A DNA stretch of 64,000 nucleotides from Methanobacteriota archaeon (GCA_030594205.1 JAUVFR010000001.1:1-64000), one strand, 5' to 3'. Shown: positions 46,921 to 56,741, numbered from the stretch's first letter. Numbers and translations: made by a program. The notes: generated from the sequence alone by a model not told the origin.

Positions 46921-48267
46921 CTACGGCCACCCCTCCCCGAAGACGGCCGCTCCGGAGATGGTGTCCCCAAGGCCCACGGTGTAGCGCGGGCGATCCACCA
47001 ACCGTGTCGGCACAATCACCAGCTCCTCCCGTCGGTGCCACCCGTCCTCCAGGAAGGCCGAGCGGGCGGTGCCGCTAAGGCCCATCCCGCGGGCAAGGGT
47101 CTCCATGGCAGCCAGGCCCCGTTCCGCCAGCGGAACCTTCAAGGCCCGGGGGAGAACCCGAGGGTCGGGGCTCCGACCCAAAAGGGCCTGTCCCGTGCCC
47201 ACCAGCGCGGCGAACAAGTGCGATCGCCGCACCCGCTCCACCGGATGGGGGCTAAGCGTCAGGTAGTACCCGAGCGTGTGCATGTTGACCCGCGGGACTC
47301 CCAGGGCCCGCAGAAGGTACATGGCTTCCAGCTGCCGGACGGGATCCTCGCGGACCGACTCCCAGTTGGGGAGACCCAGCAAGAAAGCCAGATCCGCTAG
47401 CTCCGCCTCGTTCACACTGAGGCTGTCGAGGAGCGGCACGATCTCGTCCAGAACTGCTTCCCGCTTGCGGAGGTCGGGAGTCGAAGTCATCTCGAGATGC
47501 ACGGCCAGCTTCGGGTTCGTCGCCTTCGCGGTTCGGATATGGTCCCGTACGCGACGAAAGCTCTCCTCGAAATCCTCGCCCATGTGGTTCAGCCCCGCAA
47601 TGAAGAAGAGATCCGACGCCCGACCCGCTTCGGACAAGGCCTGTTCCCACTCGGGATGGAACTGGATCCGTGTCTTGGGGGCCGCGATGAGCCGGTTGGC
47701 CCGGGGGGACGGTCCGTCTCCAAATGCGAGTCCCTTCGGATACTCCAGGATGTAGTGCGCTTCCGGGGCACACTCCCAATAGAACTCTTCGGCCGAGGCG
47801 TACTCCACGCTCCCGGCAAGCCGCAAGGGAACCTGGGCCGACGTGCCCTCGTACAGGGAGGCCAACTCCCAATTGAACCTGTCCGGATGAACGAGGATGC
47901 GGGCGGCCCCGAAATTGGAGAGGAGGCGGGCCACCGTCAGCACCTGGCCTCCCGAACGGCGCTCGAAGCCCCCGAGACCCTCCAAGAACCCGATCACGCC
48001 GTCCGAACAGAGCACCTCGAGGGCCAAGCCGTGGGTGATGGAATGGGCAAGGGCTTCCGCCAGATCCTCAAGGTCCTCCACCTCCTTGGCAAAGAGGGGA
48101 GGCACCGCCGTCGGAGACGGCAGCCGGGCAAGCCAGGATTCGTCGAGGAGACGGACCCGGTCGATCACGGAATTGTAGGCGAGGAGGGCCCGCGTCCCGC
48201 GGAGGGGGTTCTGCCTCGAGACGACACCGTAGTGTTCTTCCCAGCGCCGTTGGACGCGATCCCGCAA
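46921..48267 (-). CDS. ADP-dependent glucokinase/phosphofructokinase family
   Basis: FFIAGLNHMGEDFEESFRRVRDHI, VHLEMTSTPD, SLSVNEAELADLAF, YTVGLGDTISGAAVF. Confidence 0.9.
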   Translation of the reverse strand: MRDRVQRRWEEHYGVVSRQNPLRGTRALLAYNSVIDRVRLLDESWLARLPSPTAVPPLFAKEVEDLEDLAEALAHSITHGLALEVLCSDGVIGFLEGLGGFERRSGGQVLTVARLLSNFGAARILVHPDRFNWELASLYEGTSAQVPLRLAGSVEYASAEEFYWECAPEAHYILEYPKGLAFGDGPSPRANRLIAAPKTRIQFHPEWEQALSEAGRASDLFFIAGLNHMGEDFEESFRRVRDHIRTAKATNPKLAVHLEMTSTPDLRKREAVLDEIVPLLDSLSVNEAELADLAFLLGLPNWESVREDPVRQLEAMYLLRALGVPRVNMHTLGYYLTLSPHPVERVRRSHLFAALVGTGQALLGRSPDPRVLPRALKVPLAERGLAAMETLARGMGLSGTARSAFLEDGWHRREELVIVPTRLVDRPRYTVGLGDTISGAAVFGEGWP

Positions 48268-48380
48268 GGAAACCGACCCTTGGCTGAGCGGGAAAGGGGT
48301 TCCCCTTAGTTAATCCACCGGGGACCCGGGTCAACAAAAGGCCTAAAGGCCTTGCTTCCCCATCGCGGGCGGGGGAATCC

Positions 48381-49010
48381 ATGAAACTCATGCCAGGTGT
48401 TCATCTCATCGAGACCATGGCCCAATGCGCCCTGCTGACGGACGACCGGCTCGTTCTGGTGGACACGGCCTACACCGCGGGGGCGCCCGACGTCTTCGCG
48501 TACCTGAAGGAGGTCGGGTACAAACCCACGGACATCGGGAGCATCGTCATCACACACGTCCATCCGGATCACGTCTCGGGCCTGGCCGGGCTGGTGGAGG
48601 CTTCGGAGGCGGAGGTCGCCTCGCATCGGATCGAGGCCGAGTTTATCTCGAAGCGGAAGAACTACCCCGGGGGCCGGGTCCTCCCCCATGATGCCGTGGA
48701 CGTGGACGTCCTGCTCGAGGATGGGGGCCGATACCAGGAACTCACGGTAATCCACGCCCCGGGGCACACCCCAGGCAACATCGCCCTCCTGGATGAGAGC
48801 CGTGGTTTGCTCATCGCGGGAGACAGCATGAAGACCGAAGGGGGCCAGATCGGCCCGATGGTGGACCGGAACAACATCGACCCGGCGGAGCACCGCGATT
48901 CCATGAAGAAGATCGCGGGGTTCGAGTTTGAGGCTCTCATCGTGGGCCATGGCGAGCCGATGACTTCCGGGGCCCGCGACCGACTCAGAGAGGCCGTGGC
49001 GAAACTCTAG
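48381..49010 (+). CDS. MBL-fold metallo-hydrolase
   Basis: IVITHVHPDHVSGLAGLVE, HAPGHTPGNIALLDESRGLLIAGDSM. Confidence 0.92.
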   Translation: MKLMPGVHLIETMAQCALLTDDRLVLVDTAYTAGAPDVFAYLKEVGYKPTDIGSIVITHVHPDHVSGLAGLVEASEAEVASHRIEAEFISKRKNYPGGRVLPHDAVDVDVLLEDGGRYQELTVIHAPGHTPGNIALLDESRGLLIAGDSMKTEGGQIGPMVDRNNIDPAEHRDSMKKIAGFEFEALIVGHGEPMTSGARDRLREAVAKL

Positions 49011-49792
49011 CCGTCCCTGTCCTCCCTGTCGGCGGCCGCGATACGCCGCGAGGCGTATCGGTAAAAGGAGTGGAGCCCATCGCGGATGCGCTCGAGATCG
49101 GCCTCCTCGTCCTCCGTCCGATAGACGCGTAAGGCCGACCGAATCAACGCATGCCACTGCCGGGGAAGCTCTTCCAGGGCCCAATCGGCCGCCGCGACCT
49201 TGGAGATGGCCACGTCCTTCGTCCCCCACGTGTAGACCAGGCGGCACAGGTTGAGCACGCAGTAGAAGGGGTAGTGGTCGAGGTGTGCTTCGATGAACCT
49301 TCGCTCGTCGTCTAGCGCCCGCGCCATCTCCGGCCAGGTTGCGGGGGGAGACAGGATCGCCGGGTCCGGTCCCACGAGGACCAAGACGGCCCCCCGATGG
49401 ATGTGTTCCCGGTGGAGGGCCCACGCCCCGTCGGCGGCGGACGTCCAGAGCTCTTCGCCCCCCGCCCCGACCAGATTCTCGGGAGGGTCCGGAAGCTGCG
49501 CCTTCGAGAGGGGCAGATAGAAGCCGTCCAGGTGCTCGGCGTAGCGGTACTCGCCCACCAAGAGGCGATGCATATCGCGTAGGGCTGCGACCTCCGACTC
49601 CTGCAGCTCGTGCCGGACGACGACGTGAAAGTCAAGGTCCACACGATCGGGAACGAAACCTGGGAACGCGATGGAGCCGCCGAAGTAGATGCCTACCAGG
49701 TTGTCCCCCAGGGCGTCCCCGAGCCGCTCCCGGAAACGTCGAAGGAGGCGTCGGACGCCCCGTGGGAGATGATCCAGACTCGACCCCTTCAA
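49007..49792 (-). CDS. Nucleotidyltransferase, DUF4111/aminoglycoside adenylyltransferase-like
   Basis: VGIYFGGSIAFPGFVPDRVDLDFHVVV; helical C-terminus FYCVLNLCRLVYTWGTKDVAISKVAAADWAL. Confidence 0.75.
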   Translation of the reverse strand: MKGSSLDHLPRGVRRLLRRFRERLGDALGDNLVGIYFGGSIAFPGFVPDRVDLDFHVVVRHELQESEVAALRDMHRLLVGEYRYAEHLDGFYLPLSKAQLPDPPENLVGAGGEELWTSAADGAWALHREHIHRGAVLVLVGPDPAILSPPATWPEMARALDDERRFIEAHLDHYPFYCVLNLCRLVYTWGTKDVAISKVAAADWALEELPRQWHALIRSALRVYRTEDEEADLERIRDGLHSFYRYASRRIAAADREDRDG

Positions 49793-49839
49793 GGTGGCAA
49801 TCCACGGGGGAAGGGGTTAAGTCGATATCGCAGTGCGCG

Positions 49840-50826
49840 ATGAGGAGACGCTTGGGGCAGCAAGAGGAGGTCCTCCCGTGGCTCCTGGCCTCGGAGGACC
49901 CGTCAATCCGCTATCTGACTCTTCGCGACCTCCTGGAGGAAGCGGACGACAGCGCGCGGGTTCGGCAGGCGGCCGCGGAAATCCTGGAAGGACCGCGGGT
50001 TGACGCCCTGCTATCCGGGCAAGAAGCCGACGGGGGCTTCGGCGTCCCCCCTTACCAGAAGTGGAAGGGTGCCCACTGGCGTCTCGTTTCTCTAGTGGAG
50101 CTGGGGGTCCCCCCGGGAGACCCCCGTCTCACGGCGGCGGCAGAACAGGTCCTGAGGTGGCTCACGGGGGGCTCCCATCGGGAGCGCATCCTGACGGTCA
50201 ACGGCCTGACGAGGGTTCACGCATCCATGGAGGGCAACGCCCTCGCGGCCTGCAGCCGCCTTGGTCTCGCCGAGCGCTCAGAGGTCCGGCTCCTCGCCGA
50301 CTCCCTCGTCGAGTGGCAGTGGCCCGATGGCGGTTGGAACTGCCGGGAGGGGGAGGAGGTGCACCACGCCTCCTTCTACGAGAGCTTGGCCCCACTCTGG
50401 GGACTCGTCGAGTTTCATCTTGCCACGGGCGACCGGAAGACCCTGGATGCGGCGCGGCGGACGGCGGAGTTCTTCCTCCGGCATCGCCTCTTCCGATCCG
50501 AACGGACCGGGGAAATCATCAATCCGGAGTGGTTGAAGCTGCACTACCCCCTCTATTGGCACTACGACATCCTGCAGGGTCTGCGAATGCTGGCCCTCGT
50601 CACACCGCTCGACGAGCCTAGGACCCAGGAAGCGCTGGACGTGTTGGAGAAGCGACGGCTCCCCGATGGCCGATGGAGGCCGGGGGCGTACTATTGGTAT
50701 CCGCCCGGACGCAAAACGTCCAATGTGGAGGTCGTCGATTGGGGCCGAGGGGGACCCAACCGCATGATCACCCTGAACGCCCTGCGCGTCCTGAAAGCAG
50801 CCGGGCGAGCGGACCCGCCTTCCTAG
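49840..50826 (+). CDS. Prenyltransferase/squalene-cyclase-fold (alpha-toroid) protein
   Basis: QEADGGFG, WPDGGWNCREG, RRLPDGRWRPG repeats; ATG 49840, upstream ORF extension is antisense to the preceding gene. Confidence 0.7.
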   Translation: MRRRLGQQEEVLPWLLASEDPSIRYLTLRDLLEEADDSARVRQAAAEILEGPRVDALLSGQEADGGFGVPPYQKWKGAHWRLVSLVELGVPPGDPRLTAAAEQVLRWLTGGSHRERILTVNGLTRVHASMEGNALAACSRLGLAERSEVRLLADSLVEWQWPDGGWNCREGEEVHHASFYESLAPLWGLVEFHLATGDRKTLDAARRTAEFFLRHRLFRSERTGEIINPEWLKLHYPLYWHYDILQGLRMLALVTPLDEPRTQEALDVLEKRRLPDGRWRPGAYYWYPPGRKTSNVEVVDWGRGGPNRMITLNALRVLKAAGRADPPS

Positions 50827-51131
50827 TCCGGTGCCAGTACCACTTCGTAGTGCGTTGACGTTTGATCATAGCGCGAGAGAAGGGCCCGTGCCTCCTCCGG
50901 GACCACGGCCGTCTTATGGTCCTCCCCGGCGAACCGCCGAACGGCGTCCATCGAATCCCAGAGGGTCAGGGTGACGAACTCCACCCCCTCCTCCACCTCC
51001 CGGCGGAGGGCGTACGCCCCTCGGTACCCCTCAATCCTGCGGATGCCTGGCAACACTCTGTTCCGAAGCAGTTCCTCGTACGCATCCGCCTTATCCGCAG
51101 CGGTCCAACCCCGCCATAGCCGACCAATCAT
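50823..51131 (-). CDS. Antibiotic biosynthesis monooxygenase (ABM)-like dimeric alpha-beta barrel protein
   Basis: MIGRLWRGWTAADKADAYEELLRNRVLPGIRRIEGYRGAYALRREVEEGVEFVTLTLWDSMDAVRRFAG. Confidence 0.8.
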   Translation of the reverse strand: MIGRLWRGWTAADKADAYEELLRNRVLPGIRRIEGYRGAYALRREVEEGVEFVTLTLWDSMDAVRRFAGEDHKTAVVPEEARALLSRYDQTSTHYEVVLAPD

Positions 51132-51178
51132 GCCATCGCCTCCCGATATGGACCCCAGGTCCGGCTCGGAGATAGTCT

Positions 51179-51499
51179 TTGCACAGACTAATCGCGGTTC
51201 GCGTCCCGTGCCAAGCGAATCCATTTCAGTGCGGTCTCGACATCTTCGGCTCGAAGAACTGGTGCGACGAGGCGACTACCCCACGCCTCTCCGAAGCCGT
51301 CAGAGATTCCATCGACCGCCTCCTTGCGGCGAAGTCTTCTCCGGACCACCTCGAGCGCGTCACCCTGGACCTTCCCAGGGGACGGGTCGGGGACCTCCAT
51401 CAGCTCGTGCGGAGCAGGGACTCCGTCAGCTTGGAGGATACAATCCGGAATGCGATCCGCAAGCATGTCCGGGGACGAATCGAGGAATCCCGGCAGTAA
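51179..51499 (+). CDS. Putative ribbon-helix-helix protein (N-terminus uncertain)
   Basis: ERVTLDLPRGRVGDLHQLVRSRDSVSLEDTIRNAIRKHVRGR fits a beta-alpha-alpha RHH; TTG start is doubtful. Confidence 0.45.
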   Translation: MHRLIAVRVPCQANPFQCGLDIFGSKNWCDEATTPRLSEAVRDSIDRLLAAKSSPDHLERVTLDLPRGRVGDLHQLVRSRDSVSLEDTIRNAIRKHVRGRIEESRQ

Positions 51500-51505
51500 C
51501 CGGCC

Positions 51506-53347
51506 TCAGAATTCGGGTCTTCGGCTGATCTCCCGCGGGAAGTAAAGGGGACGGAAGGGCGCGCCCAAGGTACGCTCCCCGATCTCCTCCCGCAACTCCT
51601 CCAGGGTCATCACCCGGTCTTTGTCCGCCTGGCGGTCGTAGACGTTGAGCGCCCTGGTCTCAGCCTGGGCCTCCCGCTCTCCCACGACAATGACGTACCC
51701 GACCCAATCCTGCTTGGCTTCCCGGACCTTCTTGCCGACCGTGGTGCTACGGTCATCCACGCCCACTCGGATGCCCACCAAGGCGTTGGCCATCTCCTCG
51801 ACCAACTCGCCGTGGTCCTCCCCGACCGGAAGAAAACGCACCTGCTCGGGGTTGAGCCATAGGGGCAGGTTTCCCTTGTGGCCGGCCTTCTCCGCCGCCA
51901 CCGCGGTATCCAGGATGGTGTACAGGTAGCGCTCCACGCTCCCCAGGATGGCGCTGTGAAGGATGATGGGGTGACGCCGCTTCCCCTCCTCGTCGACGTA
52001 CGTGATGCCAAACCGCTCCGCGTTCCCCACGTCGATCTGGACCGTGGCGATCTCCCGGGCCCGCCGCTCGGCGTCCTCGATCATGTACTCCACGTTCACC
52101 GTCCAGTAGAAGTTCTGGCCGGGCGGGTAGATGTTGATGAGTCCCTCCTTCCCCTCGTGCTTCAACATCTCTAGGATGAGGTCCTTGTTTTCCTGGTAGG
52201 CCTCCGGGGACGAGACGTTGACCAGCATCTCATAGTCTCGTCCCATCGCGGCGGCCTCCTGTGCGATTCGGTCATGAAGGCGCAGAAACCAGTCGTATGC
52301 CTCCGGCGGATCCCGGCAGAGGACATGCAAGTCCGGCATGTTCAGACGCCGCACGCGGAAGAGGAGACTCGTCTCGCCCGACTGTTCGAACCGGTAGGCA
52401 TCCGCGACCTCGAAGGCCCCCAGGGGCAACTGCCGGTAGCTGATCGTCCAGTCGGCCATGTTGCTGAACTGCTGGTGGCAGGCGGCATAACGGAGGACGA
52501 AGGACCGCTTGTCCGTCTCCACGGTGTACAGGCGGTCGCCGAAGAGTTCCGCATGCTCGGCCACGGCCCGTTCCGCCAGGTCGAACATGTTCGTGCCCCG
52601 CAACGGATAGACGGGCAGGCCGAGGTCCTGGGCCACCTGATGCGCGTAGTCCGCCACGAGGTCGAACATCAAACTGGCCTTGGGGTCGTACCGCATGTGG
52701 CCGGTGTCGCTTAGGGACTCCCACTTGAAGCCGAACTTCCGGGTGAGGCGATGGTATCCCGGCTCCCCGGTGGGGGGGTACTCCTCCTTGAGCGCCTCCT
52801 TGCGGACCATCACGTCGAAAGCCTCCCGCTCGCTCGTGTATTTCTCCGGCTCCACCTCCTCCCCGCCCACCGTGAGGACGAGGAACGCGTGGGGTTTTTC
52901 CTCCGGGGGGGAAACCACAGCCTCTTCCAAGGTGACCTCGCGGGAGAGCTCCGAGAGGGGGTGGCCCTTCGCGGCGAGGTCGAAGGCCTTGTACCAGCCG
53001 AAGGGAGAACGGTGGACCTCGAGGTCCCGATCCCGCACGGCCTCCTCCAGCCGCTCGAAAATCTCCCGCGCCTTCTCGGGTCGGGCAAGCGAAGAGCTGA
53101 GGTGGGCGTACGGGTACAGGACGATCTGGGTCTCCTTCAGCTGGGTGGCGACGTCTTCGATTTCGTCGGCGGCCTTCTTGGCGATGGCGGCCGGATTCGC
53201 CTCGTCCCCCTTCTCCGCCGAGATGAAGCAGACGAGGCTGTCACCGAAGCTCCCCTTGAGCTCCGCGTCGGTTGCTTCCTCGGCGTACCTTGTCTTCTTC
53301 GTGGCCTCGTACTCGAAGCGGTCAGCGTGAATGAACAGAATCCGCAT
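51506..53347 (-). CDS. thrS: Threonyl-tRNA synthetase with archaeal-type N-terminal editing domain
   Basis: MRILFIHADRFEYEATKKTRYAEEA, RYAACHQQFSNMADWTISYRQLPLGAFEVADAYRFEQSGE; track ORF to 54412 is antisense extension through folP. Confidence 0.95.
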   Translation of the reverse strand: MRILFIHADRFEYEATKKTRYAEEATDAELKGSFGDSLVCFISAEKGDEANPAAIAKKAADEIEDVATQLKETQIVLYPYAHLSSSLARPEKAREIFERLEEAVRDRDLEVHRSPFGWYKAFDLAAKGHPLSELSREVTLEEAVVSPPEEKPHAFLVLTVGGEEVEPEKYTSEREAFDVMVRKEALKEEYPPTGEPGYHRLTRKFGFKWESLSDTGHMRYDPKASLMFDLVADYAHQVAQDLGLPVYPLRGTNMFDLAERAVAEHAELFGDRLYTVETDKRSFVLRYAACHQQFSNMADWTISYRQLPLGAFEVADAYRFEQSGETSLLFRVRRLNMPDLHVLCRDPPEAYDWFLRLHDRIAQEAAAMGRDYEMLVNVSSPEAYQENKDLILEMLKHEGKEGLINIYPPGQNFYWTVNVEYMIEDAERRAREIATVQIDVGNAERFGITYVDEEGKRRHPIILHSAILGSVERYLYTILDTAVAAEKAGHKGNLPLWLNPEQVRFLPVGEDHGELVEEMANALVGIRVGVDDRSTTVGKKVREAKQDWVGYVIVVGEREAQAETRALNVYDRQADKDRVMTLEELREEIGERTLGAPFRPLYFPREISRRPEF

Positions 53348-53425
53348 CCGGATTCGAGGAGGGGCTTCGCGTATTAAAGAGAGGGCGAAGGGCCGTGACG
53401 CTCCCCTTCCGCGGTCCGCCCTGGG

Positions 53426-53434
53426 GGTTTTTAG
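53426..53434 (+). promoter_or_regulatory. TATA-like box, leaderless promoter of folP-like gene
   Basis: GGTTTTTAG 25 bp upstream of ATG 53459. Confidence 0.5.
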
Positions 53435-53458
53435 TCCAGCTGGGCCTTGATTGCTCGT

Positions 53459-54661
53459 ATGTTCAACGCCCACGTCCTGGAACTCCCGGAGGCCCGGGAC
53501 GTGAACCAGGCCTTGCAGGCAGTGGGCGTCCAGACCCAGGGTCAACCCATCCTCCGGCGAAAGGGGCTCTTCCGCATCGTCCGGCTCCAGGGGGTGGGCT
53601 ATCGAGAGGCTCTCATTGCGAAGCAGGAGATGCTGGGGGCCGGCGGAGATGCGGCCACCCCCAAGGGGACGGTGGAGTTCACCTCCGACGAGGGGGACGT
53701 CATCCTCCTGGGGACCCCGCAACACTTCAAGCGCTTCTTGTCGAAAATGAAGCACCAGCCCTTCCGGTCCGCCACCCTCGCCGCCGAGGTGGAGGAGGCC
53801 CTCACGCACTACGATCGGGAAGCCTACGTCCTCCGTTTCCCCGAGGCCGAACTCCCCCTCTCCCGGACCGTCGTGATGGGCATCCTCAACGTGACCCCGG
53901 ACTCCTTCGCCGATGGGGGGGAGTACGACGAACCCCAGGCGGCCATCGACCGGGCTCGTGCCATGGTGGAGGAGGGGGCCGGCCTCGTCGACGTCGGGGC
54001 GGAGTCCACCCGTCCGGGCAGCGATCCGGTGAGCGCCGCGGAGGAGTGGAAACGCCTCGAACCCGTGCTCGCCGGGGTCGTCGACCAGGTGGACGTGCCC
54101 GTCTCCGTGGACACGTACAAGCCGGAGACGGCCGCCAAGGCGTTGGATCTCGGGGCGACCATGGTGAACGACGTGACGGGCCTTCGGGACCCCAAAATGA
54201 TCGGCCTGGTGGCCCAGCACGACGTCCCCGCGGTCCTCATGCACATGCTCGGGGAGCCGAAGACGATGCAGAAGAAGCCCGAGTACGACGACGTCGTCGC
54301 CGACATTGTGCGCTTCCTGCGGGCGCGAGTCGCGGACGCGATGGAGGGGGGCGTAGACCCGGAGAAGCTCGTGGTGGACCCGGGGGTCGGATTCGGCAAG
54401 ACGGCCGAGCACAATCTCCAGATCCTGCGCCAGCTTGGGGCCTTCCGGAGCCTGGGTCGTCCTATCTTGGTGGGGGTCTCCCGTAAGACCTTCCTCGGAA
54501 GGTTGTTGGATGCCGAGGTCGAGGAACGACTCGAGGGGGGTCTGGCAGCCGCCGTGCTAGCGGCCCATCACGGTGCCCACATCCTCCGTACCCATGACGT
54601 GAAGGAGACCGTCCGGGCCCTCGCCGTCGCCGACGCCATCCTGGGAAGGGGTTCGACTTAG
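53459..54661 (+). CDS. folP: Dihydropteroate synthase-family protein with N-terminal extension
   Basis: VVMGILNVTPDSFADGGEYDEPQAAIDRARAMVEEGAGLVDVGAESTRPGSDPVSAAEEWKRLEPVL; about 135 aa N-terminal extension. Confidence 0.9.
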   Translation: MFNAHVLELPEARDVNQALQAVGVQTQGQPILRRKGLFRIVRLQGVGYREALIAKQEMLGAGGDAATPKGTVEFTSDEGDVILLGTPQHFKRFLSKMKHQPFRSATLAAEVEEALTHYDREAYVLRFPEAELPLSRTVVMGILNVTPDSFADGGEYDEPQAAIDRARAMVEEGAGLVDVGAESTRPGSDPVSAAEEWKRLEPVLAGVVDQVDVPVSVDTYKPETAAKALDLGATMVNDVTGLRDPKMIGLVAQHDVPAVLMHMLGEPKTMQKKPEYDDVVADIVRFLRARVADAMEGGVDPEKLVVDPGVGFGKTAEHNLQILRQLGAFRSLGRPILVGVSRKTFLGRLLDAEVEERLEGGLAAAVLAAHHGAHILRTHDVKETVRALAVADAILGRGST

Positions 54662-54674
54662 CCCCGGTGATCGT

Positions 54675-56741
54675 GTGACCCAGGCTTCCCCCCGCCTGTT
54701 GCTAAAGGGCGGCAACGGGTTCCTCTTCTCAAACCCCCACGGCGACATCACGCAGCCCCGCGAAGGTGAGGGGCTCTATTGGGAGGACACGCGACACCTC
54801 AGTCGGTACACCCTATCCCCGTGGCCCTACCGATTCGCCCTCGTCGAGGCAGAGACGCCCGAGCCGTTCCGCGCACGGTTCGAGTTCGTGGTCAACCGGC
54901 CCCCGGAGTCACCCCTTCACGTGATTCGAGAACGCGTGCTGGGACCCGACCTATTGGAGACGTTCCGCGTTCTGAACCCCGAGGACATCCAAACCTCTCT
55001 GGTCCTTCGGCTCGTCTTTCGTGCCGACTTTGCTGACATCTTTGAAGTCCGGGGGATGGTCCCGCCCCGTCGGCGGGTTCCCCACACCGAACTGTCGGGG
55101 GGCGCCGTCCTCTTCTCCCGAACAGGGGACGACGGGGTCCTGCGGTGGACACGCCTCACCTTCAATCCCCTCCCGAATCGTCTCAACCGCGCGCGGGTTG
55201 TCTGGGACCTCTACCTCCCGGCCCGGTCGGAAATCGTACTCTCCGCACGGGTGGAAAGCGGCACCGGGGAACCCCCTCGGGAACAGAGACTGGCCCCCCT
55301 TGACTCAGTCGTCGATGAGATCCGCAGAATCCGATCGAGCCAGCGAGGGGCCTGGGGACGTGTCGAGGGGGAGGGCCCCCTAGCGGACTGGACCCACCAC
55401 GCCACGGAGGACCTCCTGACTCTCCTCATCCAGGTGGATGGACTTGCGGTTCCCGCAGCCGGCCTGCCCTGGTATGCCACCCTCTTCGGTCGTGACAGCC
55501 TCATCGTCGGTCTTCAGACGGTGCACCTGAATCCCCGGCTGAGCATGGAGATCCTTCAGGCGCTCGGGAACCACATGGGACGACGATATGACCCCTTCCG
55601 GGCCGAGGAGCCCGGCAAGATCCTCCATGAACTCAACCGCGGCGAACTGGCCGTGTCCGGTGCGACGCCGTACGGCCCCTATTACGGAACGGTCGACGCC
55701 ACGGCCCTGTTCCTCTGCCTCTTCCACGAGGCCTACCGCTGGACGGCGGATCTGGTCTTTTGCCGTGCTCTCTATCCCTTCGGGAAGGGAGCAGCTCACC
55801 ATCTGATTGAGCAGCTCCACGGTCCTATGGGATTCCTGAACTACGTGGGAGGGGACCCTCCGGCCCTCCGACATCAGGGTTGGAAGGACGGTGAGGTGGG
55901 AATCCTCCAGCCCGATGGCCGCCAGCCCGAGCCGCCGGTGGCGCCCTGCGAGGCCCAGGGGTATGCCTTCTGGGGGCTTCGCGGTCTTGCGGAGGTCGCC
56001 AGGGCCCTCGGCGAAGACGAAGACGCGGCGGCCTGGACGGCGGAGGCCGAGGCGCTGCGAGCGCGGTTTCACCCTGCCTTCTGGATGCCCGAGGAAGAGA
56101 CCTACGCCATCGCCCTTGACGGCCGAGGCGAACGCATCGCCCTCGTCGCCTCCAACCCCGGACACCTGCTGATGTGCGGCCTGCTTACCCAGACCCAGGC
56201 AGACCGGGTCGCCGATCGGCTCTTCGTGGAGGACCTGCAATCCGGTTGGGGAATTCGGACGCTCTCCGCGCGGGTCCCGTACTACGACCCCAACAGCTAC
56301 CATCACGGGTCCGTATGGCCGCACGACACCTCCCTCGTGGCCTTCGGGCTGGCGCGTTCGAGTCGTTCGAGTGAAGCCTCCCACCTCTTCGAGAACCTCC
56401 TCGCGGCCGCGACGAGCTTCCCACGAACCCGGCTGCCGGAACTCTTCGGGGGGCAGCGTCGAAAGGGCGACGCACCAGTCCGTGTTTCTCAGGCGTGCGA
56501 CCTCCAGGCCTGGGCCTCGGGCGTCCCCTTGCTCGCGACGCGTGCCCTTCTCGGCATGGAAGCCGACGCTGGGGCGGAGACCCTTCGACTCCGTCCTTAC
56601 CTGCCGTCCGCGCTCTCCCCCTTCCGTCTGGGCCCCCTTCGGGTCGGTGCTTCACGCATCGAGATCCAGGCCCAGGGCCAGGGAGAGGATTCCGAGGTTC
56701 GGGTCCGGACCCTCTCGGGACCCGAGCTTGCCTTGGTTTGA
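54675..56741 (+). CDS. Amylo-alpha-1,6-glucosidase / glycogen-debranching-type glycoside hydrolase
   Basis: NGFLFSNPHGDITQPREGEGLYWEDTRHLSRYTL, GLPWYATLFGRDSLIVGLQ, YHHGSVWPHDTSLVAFGLAR. Confidence 0.9.
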   Translation: MTQASPRLLLKGGNGFLFSNPHGDITQPREGEGLYWEDTRHLSRYTLSPWPYRFALVEAETPEPFRARFEFVVNRPPESPLHVIRERVLGPDLLETFRVLNPEDIQTSLVLRLVFRADFADIFEVRGMVPPRRRVPHTELSGGAVLFSRTGDDGVLRWTRLTFNPLPNRLNRARVVWDLYLPARSEIVLSARVESGTGEPPREQRLAPLDSVVDEIRRIRSSQRGAWGRVEGEGPLADWTHHATEDLLTLLIQVDGLAVPAAGLPWYATLFGRDSLIVGLQTVHLNPRLSMEILQALGNHMGRRYDPFRAEEPGKILHELNRGELAVSGATPYGPYYGTVDATALFLCLFHEAYRWTADLVFCRALYPFGKGAAHHLIEQLHGPMGFLNYVGGDPPALRHQGWKDGEVGILQPDGRQPEPPVAPCEAQGYAFWGLRGLAEVARALGEDEDAAAWTAEAEALRARFHPAFWMPEEETYAIALDGRGERIALVASNPGHLLMCGLLTQTQADRVADRLFVEDLQSGWGIRTLSARVPYYDPNSYHHGSVWPHDTSLVAFGLARSSRSSEASHLFENLLAAATSFPRTRLPELFGGQRRKGDAPVRVSQACDLQAWASGVPLLATRALLGMEADAGAETLRLRPYLPSALSPFRLGPLRVGASRIEIQAQGQGEDSEVRVRTLSGPELALV

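Noticed and set aside
53348-54412. N-terminal 355-aa extension of the thrS ORF
   Set aside because: Antisense to folP with low-complexity composition; ThrRS editing domain starts at MRILFIHADRFEYE (53347).
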